A stretch of 64,000 nucleotides of DNA from Coriaria nepalensis. Lineage: Eukaryota > Streptophyta > Magnoliopsida > Cucurbitales > Coriariaceae. Position numbers and translations under genes: made by a program. Shown piece after piece: positions 11,990-22,510 of the stretch; the first letter of the stretch is position 1; each line of letters opens with the position of its first letter. The stretch is from assembly GCA_027186245.1 (NCBI GenBank), contig CP114488.1, positions 5,313,501 to 5,377,500 of the forward strand, given 5' to 3'. Below the pieces are notes generated by a model. It was not told the origin of the DNA. It saw only the letters and a program-made list of their open reading frames with translations, and ran no database searches.

Positions 11990-12340
11990 CAAGCTCAGGA
12001 CCTTCATTTATGGAGGTATGATTGTTCTTCATGAAGAAGAAAACAAACCCATATCTTAGATTTGTTCCAGTTTCTTCATGAAGAAACTAGATCTATTTTT
12101 TTTTTATAAAAGATTCTGGTTCGATCAGATTCGATTCTTCGTATGGAAGAACAGAATCAATCTCATCGACTTTCTTACAAAAACATATTTCGATTTCAAT
12201 ATTTTATGAAGAAATTAAATTGTTTCGATTGATATTCATTGCACAAAAATCGAAAGTGGAATCTGATCAGATTTCATTTTCTTTTCCTAATTTTTTCAAT
12301 TTTTTTTTAAAAGAAAACTTGGATTATTATAGAATTTTAA
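11990..12340. other. Unassigned spacer
   Basis: This stretch contains TTCATGAAGAAGAAAA and TTCATGAAGAAACTAG as imperfect repeats around 12029-12085 and long T runs. No gene or family was recognised. Confidence 0.35.
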
Positions 12341-12349
12341 ACGTCACTT

Positions 12350-13260
12350 AACGGCCATCTGATATGAACATCAAATATGGAATAGTTACGTGTATGTCAC
12401 ATGGCTATTAGGTGACTACTAAAATTATAAGTTAACCCAACTTAAAATTTTTATTTATATTTCTACTTCTTTTAATTTAAATTTAATATTTTGAACCCAT
12501 TTTTTTTAATTTCTTCTTCATTTCACCACACCGGCCACCACCATTGTTATTTGTTGCCGCTACCACCATCCTCCCCACCATTATTATTGCCAACTTCCAC
12601 TGCCAATATAAAAATTTTAATTATAATATCTTAATATCATTTTTTTAATGTTTAAGAGATAGAGAGAGAAAATAATTAAAATTTTAATATTTATGTATTG
12701 GTGGTGGAATTGATGGTAGCAGTGGCAGACCGCCAACATAAGAATTAGAAATAAGTTAATATTTTAATATTTAATAGATAGAGAGAAGAAGTGAGAAAGA
12801 GAGAATAATTTTATATTTTTATATCACTAGTCGAAGTTGGCGGTAGCGGTGGGAGACCACCAATATAAAAATTAAAAAAATTTAATATTATAATATTTAA
12901 GAGAGAAAGAGAAGAGAAAATAATTAAACTTATAATAGTTTTTATGTCCATAGTGAAAGTTGGCAGTAGTGGTAATGGCCGATATGGTGGAAATAGAAAG
13001 GAAATAAAACTAAATAAATAAAGTGACTTAAAAAATCAAATCAAATTAGAAGGGGTAAAAGTATTTCTTAAAAATTGAGTTGTATCAAATATAAAATTTT
13101 AATAGTTATTTAACGGTCATATAACATAATTATAATTATGTTATCTATTTTTAATGGAATTGAAAATGAATTATAATATACTAAAATTAAGTATTTGTTA
13201 TAATTTCTATAAAATTTAAGGATTTATTATAATTTATATTAAAATTTAAGAAGTCATCCT
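12350..13260. repeat. Dispersed repeat with internal GGTGGT/GGCAGT units
   Basis: Three degenerate copies of a unit of about 125 bp (near 12700, 12830 and 12950) carry a GGCGGTAGCGGTGGGAGACC-like core followed by an AT-rich GAGAGAAAGAGA stretch. An inverse-complement relative lies at 12530-12610. The right part (13010-13090) is matched in inverted orientation at 19765-19850, so this is a dispersed repeat. Class is unknown. No coding capacity was seen. Confidence 0.45.
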
Positions 13261-13511
13261 AATTTCCTTGTAAAAAATCTAAAGAGCCCTAATCATCACT
13301 TAGATCGATCTATTTTGCTGCACGCACAGCGAACAAACTCTTCTAGCGGAGAGTATTTTGCTTTGAACTATGATGGCTTAGAAGGCACTTTCTTTCAAGT
13401 TCATTTCTAGTTTTCTCAAATTTTAGGAGGCTTAAAATCATTTCTCCAAGTTTTTATAAAATCGTTTTTAAGTTGTAAATTTTGAGGCTAAATTATGCTC
13501 TCTTGGCCACT

Positions 13512-14198
13512 TAGAGATGGCGATTTGTGCTGACTCGGCCCGACACGGCTTGGGCACGACATGGATTGTGTCATGCTGTGTCGTACCATGCCTAAAAATA
13601 AAGACACAACATGACACAGACACAGTAACGGCCATAAACGCATCATGTCAGCCCAAAAGCCCATTCGGCCTGTATGTCTATTTTGGCATGTGAGCTCATT
13701 TCAATCCGTGAATTTAAAAGCTTGTTTTTTTTAAAACATAAAAAATTAATTTTAAATAAAAAAACAGTTTTAAAATAATTAGTAAAATATTATTACTGTA
13801 ATATATATTTTATATATTATTAATTTTTCATAATAGTTATTATTTAGTTAACAAAAAGTTAGTAGCATTAATAATTAAAATTATAAATAAAATATAATAA
13901 ATGTTATATGGCCAAACAAGATTTTGTATTAATCGAAAGATTTAACATACAAAATGATTTCCGGAGAAAAACTCCTAAAATTAGGCGGCACTTTTAGGTC
14001 CGTGCCTCGGACGGGCCCAAAAAGGCTATGTCGTGCTCTGGACTGGCATGAGAAATCTGTGTCGTGTTGTGCCAGTTCATGTACCCGCATAGTTGGGCAC
14101 GTCACGGCCCGGCACCAATGCCGTGTCCGTGCTCGTGCCGTATTTTTGTCGTGCCGTGTCATGTGTTCGTGCCGGCCCGACCCATTTTACCACTTTTA
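13512..14198. mobile_element. hAT-like non-autonomous DNA transposon
   Basis: Two GC-rich arms made of GGCACGACACGG-type words face each other around an AT-rich centre (13700-13950). The ends read TAGAGATGGC at the left and, inverted, TAAAAGTGGT at the right, resembling the TAGxGxTGGC ends common in plant hAT elements. The flanking 8-mers TGGCCACT (13504-13511) and ATGTCACT (14199-14206) agree at five of eight positions, as expected for an old 8-bp target duplication. There is no transposase, so the element would have depended on a relative. Open frames across the arms are by-products of the GC-rich repeats. Confidence 0.42.
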
Positions 14199-14206
14199 AT
14201 GTCACT

Positions 14207-15011
14207 TAAACTTTCATCACGTAATTGCTACAAAGATAAACACGAAAAATCCAGTTACTCGAACACTAGAACAAAAAGAAAAGTTGAAAGAGTTCAACCA
14301 CTACGCCCAAATAGTTTCAGTAGCACTACGCCCAAATGCAGAGACAGAGTTCTCTTCCGAGTGAGGCATATTGATCCATTTTTTGAATCATGGAATACTG
14401 TGAATCATGCAAATGAATATTGCTTTCCCGCCCAACTGACGACACCATTTAATCCTTCCAATTACCCATTGGTAGCCAGGGAGGTATATCTTTTTTCATG
14501 TTAATAATGCCCTGATTATTCTTTGGATAAAAAATTTGACTAAAAAGCGCTATGACTGAAGCAACTGAGATCATCCTATTCCACATAAATCTTCAAGATT
14601 ATAAGCCAGCAAATATCTTCAAGAATATAAGCCAACATAAATCTTCAAGAATATAAACCAGTAAACCATGGTGTTGCATTGTCTCTTCAGTGACACTAAA
14701 AGCTTCATTTATAAATCTGCTGCGGTACCCTAAAGTCTAAGGAGAAAGAAACAAACAATATACACATCCAGAAGAAAATATAAATCCATTGAGTACATGC
14801 AACCGACATAAATCGGGATGGCAGGTCCCACAAGGTGCACATCACCTCAACACTCTCAAATCGATTACATACACCCCCGATGCATAGGATACTCTCCAAA
14901 TCCTGAGGATGAAACGTTAAGTAAAAAGGAAGATTGTGTTGAAGAAAATTATGTTCAAACTATTTAGCATCCACCGCATTTTGTCATTCCAACCAGACAA
15001 ACAAACGAGCT
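14207..15011 (-). other. 3' flank of the two-exon gene
   Basis: This region lies directly downstream of the stop of the unknown minus-strand gene and presumably contains its 3' untranslated region. A triplicated word, ATCTTCAAGA(A/T)TATAA(G/A)CCAG/A, occurs near 14587-14665. No other feature was recognised. Confidence 0.4.
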
Positions 15012-18000
15012 TCATTTTTGCAACATCCACTGCATTATATCCTTCCTAATGACTCCCTCAAATCCACCTCTTGTGTAGTATTGTCTTGGCCCCTCCGGTC
15101 CATATATGGACAAATGCCTATACTGGGTCGTTGTCCCAGCAGCTTTTGGTGGCCTCATCATCATAGCAATACGAGGAAATGGCTTAGGCCAAACATTAGA
15201 CGATGAGCTAAATAGATGTCTATCAGATTTCCGATTATTCAACAGTTGGGAGCTTTCTGGAGGCTTCAGAAGGGAGGAAGAACTAGATGCCTTCTTTAAG
15301 GTACAATCATTTGGGCTCTTTATCGTTGAGGGCCCTCGGATCAGAGCAGATGGTTTCATTCTGTCAAGATATCGCAGAATCCAGTTGCCTAAACTCCGAC
15401 CAACTTCTAAGTCTCTCTGCTGAATGTTTTGGTGAACATTAATTGCTGCGTCAAACACAGCACGGGTACGTCTGGAAAAGTGAACAGGGAAAGGGATGTA
15501 TTATAAGTTAGTCAATTGTTCTAAAGTAGTAACAGTAATGAAACAAATTTATTATATTTGCAGAGATTATTGGCATTAAGAACAGTAAGAATGGGGACGT
15601 TGCCTAGCAAGGCAGGACGAACAACCAACATGGATAAGCATTTGGATTTTGAAATATCAAAGTAAACTAAAACTAGATACTTATAAATGATTATAGAATA
15701 CTATATCAATCGACAATGAATGCAAAGTCTAATTCTCTCTTGGTTACTATTAGCCCAGCACCCCCGTTAACATCTACAAATACAATTATTTAGCATTTTC
15801 TGCTCTACATTAACACATGTTGATAATCACTATTCTTGTAAAAGACAGTCAACCAGAGTAATATGAGAAAACAAGATCTACTTTTTTGTAACCTTCTCCT
15901 GAAAAAATGAAATATATATAGAAATCCTTTCTTCAGATTTCACCGACAACAAACAGAAGTAAAGCTTATTATCCATGGGATAACCTAAATTCTACTGACA
16001 CTGCAAATAAAATTATTAGAACTATATGATGAATTGCCCCCAGAAACAGAGGATAAGACACTGGACAGGCAATGACAAACAAGTGTAAAAATGAATTAGC
16101 AAAAGAACATGCATGAAAAAGTGCAACCTGGCAAAGTGCAGTTACTTGGGTGAAGCATTGGGCAAGTAAAGAATGTAAGCCTATGACTCGTGCACCAACT
16201 ACAAGTCATTTCGATTATAGACAAAGCGTTTCGGTATAAGACCTAAATGTTTATGATTTGTATGGTGCTACTTTTTCCAATTACAGGTCTTAGTTGCACA
16301 TTGGCCCCCATATCAATGAAAATAAAAGGTTTGAGAGAACTCATTGGTTTTACCAATCAGAGAACTTGCACAAGAGCAGTAATTAATTATTGAGTTGCCT
16401 CCCCACTGAATTACCTTGGGAAAACCCCTTTCACAGCATTTTCGATCTACCTAAGCTAATACGTCAATTTAGGATTCAACAATTTACTGACATAGTAAAT
16501 CGCATTCTCCTTTGTCCCAGAGTCGCCATGTTGAACTAACATTGCTGCAAGAGAAATGTCAGTCTCAGAAATGTATAGGAGGAAGGGACGATCTGATCCA
16601 TCTTGGGAGGTGCCAAGACCGGGTGGTGGGGTGTGGATACTCTTGCATGTTGTCCAGAGCATCTTCACATGCTTTACTCCACTTGAGCTAACCAAATTTG
16701 AGGTATAGCTTAGTCACAAACAATCAGGACACGATTGAAAGCTAAATGGGTTTATTTAGTACTCTCAGGAATTCGTCACTGGCTTACAGCGGTATTAAGA
16801 AAGGTGTTACACTTTCATCTTATAATTATATTACCTGAGGTAAAACCGATTATGAACTGGAGGATGTCTTTTATTAAGGCCTCCGTGGGTTGCATGTGGA
16901 ATAGGTAACTAATTCACTTCAATAATACCTCCACGACGTTGAGGTATTTGTCATGGACCCTTTTTCACTCCTCGGATCCTTTCATAACAAAAGTATCTGG
17001 TGTTTCTTACATGGACCCTTTTCCAAACTACTGGATCTTGTCAACATGAAAATTCTACATAATTTAGTCCTCTACAGAGACTAATTCTAGGACCTCTTTA
17101 CAGAACCATATTATTTCTCACTACTACTATTCATGTTATATTTTTCTGACTATATTATTACGACATGAACTTGGACACTTCAGCTTTTTTACTTAGTGCT
17201 TCCTGATCTTTGACCAAGCGGATATAATTCTCTAGACTTTACTTATCTCGTCTCTAGTGTCTACAAGACACTTTTTTTATGTTTATGCAAAATCTAGAAG
17301 GGGCTGAAGAACACTAAAGAACGTGCCAAGATATTATAACATAATCACACAAAACAAAAAGAATAGTATAGGGTATATGTATGCATGAGCAGATCTTGTG
17401 AGTCTCACAGAAAAATACAATATGCAATGCAAGATATTTTGTTCTAGCGAGTCTATGGAATTTTCATATAGTGTCACCTTATACCTTCTTCTACCTGTTC
17501 TAAGTTCTCTAATATGCCAACCAGCAAAACATTACAATACAAAAGCATCAGCATGATAGGAGCATATCAGGTTAGCAAATTCGGCCAGTTTTTTTATTTA
17601 AGAAAAAGAGCTTGTTGTGGCAACAGGCAGAGGGAGGTTGACAAAAGAGGTGATTGTGAAAAAAAAAATATCAGTTACAGAAATTTGGGGTTCCATTTTG
17701 GCAGCAATTGGCAACCGTAGAAATTACTCTATTAAATTGCAAGGCTATACAGTCCTGATGTAGGAAAATCTATACACTAATGATTTGGTCCATACCAAAG
17801 AAAAATGCAAGAATCTCAACGTTTACTTTTATTTTCATGGCAAACAAAGATGCACATCATTGGTTCGGGAAAGCAATATTCATTTGCATGATTCAACCAG
17901 TATTCCAGGCTTAACATCAGTAGGCCATAAGAAATATATAATTATGACTTCACAAAATCTCTCAACTAATCAACAAATGTTGTTCTCTCTTAATTTTTTT

Positions 18001-18590
18001 AGGAGCGGACTCCTAAGGGGCGGACACAGGTGGGGAGAACCTGGATCAGCCATACAATGATTGCCCATAGAGCAATGGGAGATTCATACTAAAACATACT
18101 CATTACAACACTCGCAGTTTTAAGCCATGAACCATCGTCACTGCTTCCTTTTAACCATTTATCAGAAAGTCATCACCGCGTATCTCAGAAAGATATAATC
18201 TTTTTCCTTAAATCATAAAAACACCTCTAGACATGATTTCAACCCGGAGCATGAAACGCAACACGAGAAGAATCATTTCTTAACCCTAAAGCATAGATTA
18301 CAATTATTTTCTGCCATAGCACTAATGATCGAAATGAAATCCGTAGTTCTAACTCCAAACATTATGCTTGTTAAAAAGAGAAATCAATACGTAAACTCCA
18401 AATAGATAAGCAGAAAGAGAGATATTATAAGAGATGAACAAAAAGAGAAATGAAATTACCCTTGAAGAAATTGACGGATTCTAGGATGTTTAGGGCTAAC
18501 GAGCCGCCGTTGAAGCTTGATAGCAAGCCTATACGTTCGCTTCAGCCCCAGGAAATAGGCAGTAGCCAATGTGATCTCCCACAGAACCAT
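15012..18590 (-). CDS. Two-exon gene for a 196-residue protein of unknown function
   Basis: I joined exon 1 (18590-18460, 131 nt) to exon 2 (15471-15012, 460 nt including stop). The donor reads CAAGG|GTAATTTC and the acceptor TTTTCCAG|ACGTAC. The join keeps one frame and gives 196 residues. The N-terminus starts MVLWEITLATAYFLGLKR, a hydrophobic stretch followed by positive charges that could be a signal anchor or organelle-targeting segment. Residues about 21-90 are rich in Arg/Lys and look helical (RLAIKLQRRLVSPKHPRI, then GNWILRYLDRMKP). The middle is Ser-rich and probably disordered. The C-terminus ends GVIRKDIMQWMLQK. I do not recognise a catalytic motif or named domain and give no function. 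The protein looks like a conserved plant hypothetical. The intron of 2,988 bp contains a Ty3/gypsy scrap. The codon content is undamaged, in contrast to the transposons around it. Confidence 0.8.
16456..16695 (-). pseudogene. Ty3/gypsy RNase H fragment inside an intron
   Basis: This 79-codon frame contains PFLLYISETDISLAAMLVQ and KENAIYYVSKLL, which match the start of the RNase H region that follows reverse transcriptase in plant Ty3/gypsy polyproteins. Only this piece survives. It lies on the same strand as the host gene, entirely within its intron, and has no visible LTRs, so it is an old fragment. Confidence 0.7.
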
Positions 18591-18830
18591 TCTCCCTCTC
18601 ACTCTCTCCTCTGTATTTCTCAGTCAGTCTCCTCCGAGGGGGGTTTATTCGGTTGTTTTCGTCCGGAGCAAGTATGCATGTTTTTCGTTTGTCAGCAAAG
18701 TGCTCACCTAATCGATCGCAGTCGCAGGCGTCATCTTGGCCGCTGATTTTCCTTTGATTGTTTCTAGGTTTTAGCTTTTACATTTTAGTGTTTTTATTTG
18801 ACCAGGACATTTTCTTAAAGGAAAAATAAT
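18591..18830 (-). promoter_or_regulatory. 5' flank and probable promoter of the two-exon gene
   Basis: On the minus strand the 120 bases upstream of the ATG are CT/GA-rich, as plant leaders often are (GAGGAGAGAGTGAGAGGGAG just before the ATG). An AAATAAAAAC word lies about 200 bp upstream and is the only TATA-like candidate. The assignment is positional. Confidence 0.35.
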
Positions 18831-18834
18831 ATAA

Positions 18835-19080
18835 ATCTTAAATAATTAAAAACATTTGTAATTATAATGAATATATTTAATTTTAAATTTAATTTATAAT
18901 TAATTTTAATTTTTTTGAAAATAGATAAAATATATATATAAGTGGATTATTATAATTTTAAATTTAATTAAATTTTAAATTTTAAATTTAATTAAGTTTA
19001 TAATTTTAAATTTAATTAAATTTATAATTTTTTTATTTAATTTAAATTTGATAATTTTTTTATTTTAATTTTTTTTTTCA
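18835..19080. repeat. AT-rich low-complexity tract
   Basis: This tract is composed almost entirely of TTTAAATTTAATTAAATTT-like words with internal self-complementarity. It looks like a simple-sequence expansion and holds no gene. Confidence 0.7.
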
Positions 19081-19199
19081 ATTTTCATCACGATTGCTAC
19101 TATTCTCCCATCATCACTGTCACCAAAAAAAAAAAAAAATTTAATATATGAAAAATAAAAATAATTTATATTTTTATATTCACAATAAAAATTAACAAT

Positions 19200-19276
19200 A
19201 ATAATGATAGAAGGGAGTTGTGATAATAAAAGAGGAGTAATAATGATAGAAGAGAGTTGTGATAATAAAAGAGGAC
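19200..19276 (+). repeat. Two tandem copies of a unit of about 37 bp
   Basis: The unit AATGATAGAAGRGAGTTGTG followed by ATAATAAAAGAGGA occurs twice head to tail with only a substitution or two between copies, which suggests a recent local duplication. Confidence 0.7.
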
Positions 19277-19699
19277 TGGATTGGAAATGGAATAATTTCA
19301 TTTTAATAAAATTAAGAATTTATTATTATTTAAATTTTAAATTAAATTTATATATATTTAAAATAGATCCTAATCCTTTATTGTAGAATCGACGTAATAT
19401 ATATTCTATATATTTATATATGTATAACCTACTTCCCATTCTTTTTTTTTTATTTTTTTATTTTTTTTATTTTTGGTCAAAATCTTCTACCCATTCGTAA
19501 AATCTTTAATATATTTCGAATGTGTTAGAAACTCTTACTTTGCGTTGATCCAAGTCAACAATTTCTCTAGAGATTTAGAAAATGGATAAGGATAAATGGT
19601 TTAAATTCAAATATACATCTTCAAATGTATTCTATGTTGATTGCAAATTGATTCAATTGGGTTACCATTCCAAAAGTTAGTGAATTGAATAATGTTAAA

Positions 19700-20000
19700 T
19701 AGATTAAAATTGAAATGTATTACTACCAATATAAATTGCGGTTAATTCAATCTAATTAAAATTGATGACACAACTTAATTTTTTAAAATACTTTTATCCC
19801 TTTTAATTTGATTTGATTTTCTAAAGCCACTTTATTTATTTAAGCACCTAATTATTACATTCACTTTTAAAGGAAATGATGGTCATCATTATTAAATATA
19901 AAACTTGGTATTAATTATAATTACTTTTTTTTTTACTATTATTTATATTAAATTTTGGAAGTTTATCATAATTTTTGGATTATTTTACTAATAATGTTAA
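19700..20000. repeat. Inverted copy of the 12.35-13.26 kb dispersed repeat
   Basis: The segment 19765-19850 is the reverse complement of about 13010-13090 (words TTTTATCCCTTTTAATTTGA and GCCACTTTATTTATTTA). The homologous ends are not resolved. No coding sequence. Confidence 0.5.
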
Positions 20001-20690
20001 AGGCCGGTGAAGAGAAATGGAGTGTATGGAATTCTACTAAGTATAAGAGGGACCCACCAACAATTATTTAATATTTGCAAGGAAATCACCTATAATATAA
20101 TAAAATAAATGAGAAATTGACGAAATACTTTTCCCGTCAATGATTTTTTAGTAAATTCCTTAAATTTGAATTTGTTTACAAACTATCCCTCGTTTATAAT
20201 TTAGAATCAACAAATATCAAGAAAAGAAATAAAAATAGTGAAATTACTAATTTACCCCATTCACTTTCTTATCAAGAACTTAAAAATACTAATTTACTCT
20301 CTCTTCACTACCGTTAACCCATTCCCTCATCACACTACAAAAAGGAAAAGAAAAAAGGGAAAAAATAGGAAAAAAATAGGAAAGAAAACAAAATTACTAA
20401 GGGCAATCACCAAAAAGATTAATAGACTACTTGTAACCATCCATCATCTTCTCATATGCAATTGGAAGATCTAATTCGATCATCCATTACTATTATATTT
20501 TTTTATATGGTATGTTCTTAAATGTTTTTTTACTTCACTTTTAGTTGTTTATAAATTTCGAAACTACCATAATTGATTCTTTATTTTGTGATATTTTTTT
20601 ATCTATTGCCTATATTTTTAAGCTCTAGGGTTAGCAAATTGATCCTACCATTTTTGTTTTTATCTTTATTTTGTCTCGCTTACTGTCCCT
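20000..20690. other. Unassigned AT-rich spacer
   Basis: An A-rich stretch at 20335-20395 (AAAAGGAAAAGAAAAAAGGG) and short open frames without motifs are all that is seen here. Confidence 0.4.
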
Positions 20691-21049
20691 GAACTAGCGA
20701 TGAAGTTATCTAGTATCATAAATCGACAATTTGTATCGATGACACAATCAATCTAGAAAATTAGTCAATAACTTTTCTTTCTATTTTCCAGAATGTGGAT
20801 CATCGGTTCACGCCTTTTGAAGATCGACTTATTCTGACAAAAATACGTCCATATAGTCTATCACACTATTATTTTTATGTTGAGCTAAAACAACTACGTG
20901 CTTATCAATTGAGTTAGCTGTACTATACTAGTCGTTCATAATTATTCGATATAGACCAACCTTATGGAAACAAAAATTATTGTTGAAGAATATGAAAACT
21001 TTTTAGATATTAATAATAAATTAAAATTTTGATAATAAATATGTGTAAA

Positions 21050-21370
21050 AGTTTGTACATAGACCGACCATAGACCGACCATATCTTTTTTCATCAACAA
21101 CACAATCTTTCCTTTAATCAATAGCGACATCAATATCAATTGGTTTGCAACCGTCTCTTATTGAACACTTAACGATTATTTTTAGGTCGGCGAAAATGGC
21201 ACAATATAACTCCTTAACAAGATAAACTTGAATATTAATTTGAACTCGGCGAAACTGTCATGCAATGTAAGATAAACTTGAACAATAACATGAATTTTTA
21301 ATTGGATGATACATTGCATGTGTTAGATATTTCACCAGTGAATTTAAGCCAATAAAGCTGCAACAAGATA
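21050..21370 (+). repeat. Dispersed repeat G, copy 1
   Basis: This block matches about 34380-34650 in the same orientation. Shared words include GACATCAATATCAATTGG, TTTGCAA, TTTTTAGGTCGGC and TTAGATATTTCAC. Family unknown. Copy 1 contains a small internal duplication of ATAGACCGACC (21059-21082). Confidence 0.55.
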
Positions 21371-21642
21371 TTATATAAGGGAATATAAGTAACAAAATAT
21401 GAGGTGAGTCAACTCACATATAGTCCAGTGGTAACTCAACTTTAATTAACCAACATAATACAATAATAGAGTAAGAACGCTGTGAGTAGGCCACAGATGT
21501 CCGATTTCCAAGCGTCCAAGTACATCTCACTTAATTGTTTAGAAGGAATGAATTAAAAAACTTAGAAATGTATGAAAAATATTTATGATAATACAAATGG
21601 CCTTATTTACCTAATACACTTCGGTGGTCGTGTACACCCTCT

Positions 21643-21656
21643 AGGGTTGTGTATAC
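21643..21656. repeat. Target-site duplication of LINE A, left copy
   Basis: AGGGTTGTGTATAC here is identical to 26318-26331, flanking the poly-T start and the 5' end of LINE A. A perfect 14-mer is a normal length for target-primed LINE insertion. Confidence 0.9.
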
Positions 21657-21849
21657 TTTTTTTTTTTGAAAGGTAAGTTTTTATATTCCAAAAAAAGAAA
21701 GATTACAAGTGCACGGTGAGCAAGCTCACAGTAGAAAAAATAAAGAATGCATCAGCCTAAAAAGGCGACCAACACCTAGAACCCAACCAACCTAAAACCC
21801 GAAGCGACAAATTAGCTAAAAATAAGCTACAAAAAGCTAATTTAACAAA

Positions 21850-22510
21850 GATCACAAGGGGAGCCTAACAAGAAAGACCAAACCAAAAAAAAAAATTGGG
21901 GGAACTCCCATTACAAGAAACAACCAAGGGGCATACCCCAAGGTGGTCACAAGGGGGACCACTACCCAATCTAACATTGGGTGAAAAAACCCCATTTGGG
22001 GGAAAAACCCAAGGTGGCCACCAGGGAGACCACTACCCATCATCAAAAGAAAAAAATTACAAAGCAAAGGGGCATACCCCAGTGTGTCCACAATGGGGGC
22101 CACTATCCACATATAAAATGTATAACCAATGAAACTTATAGTGATCATCCGGGAGTTCACAACCCAGCATAATATGAAATAATCAAGCGAACAATACGAG
22201 GGGAAGGCCCCAAGGAGGCCACCCAGGGAACCCCACCTTTCATCCAAAAACATAGCATGCAGCATATTAAAAAAAAAAGGAAATGAGGATGGAAGCAAGC
22301 AAAAGAGGAGTAAAAACCGGGGACGTTATCAACTAGACCCCACTTACCAAATTTAAGCCTACATAATAAAACATAATACGAACTCCAAAGAAGCTACCCA
22401 GGGGACCCCACCTATCCACAAGGGAGACAAAACCCAAGGCAACAAAAACCAAACGCAAGCAATACGAGGAGTAAACTCCAAGAAGGCCTCTAAGGGGACC
22501 ACACCTATCA
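21850..22510 (-). repeat. Hairpin-rich repeat array in the LINE A 3' region
   Basis: Five to six degenerate units follow one another, each with words such as GGGGCATACCCC, AAGGTGGTCACAAGGGGGACC or CCAAGGAGGCCACCCAGGG. They contain self-complementary blocks (GGGGCATACCCC, CCCCATTTGGGG, GGTGGCCACC) able to form RNA stem-loops. The minus-strand translation also repeats (WVVVPLVTTLGYAP, WIVAPIVDTLGYAP), but frames are interrupted. The same array is present in LINE B. Confidence 0.7.

Noticed and set aside
14064..14504. A 146-codon plus-strand open frame
   Set aside because: Most of its first third lies in the GC-rich arm of the hAT-like element, and its cysteine/proline/arginine-rich translation reflects the GGCACGACACGG repeats. 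It has no motif.
19435..19496. T-rich segment between two CCCATTC words, resembling another retro-insertion scar
   Set aside because: The flanking repeat is only 7 bp and the insert does not contain the GAAAGG LINE terminus, so chance in an AT-rich tract is as likely.
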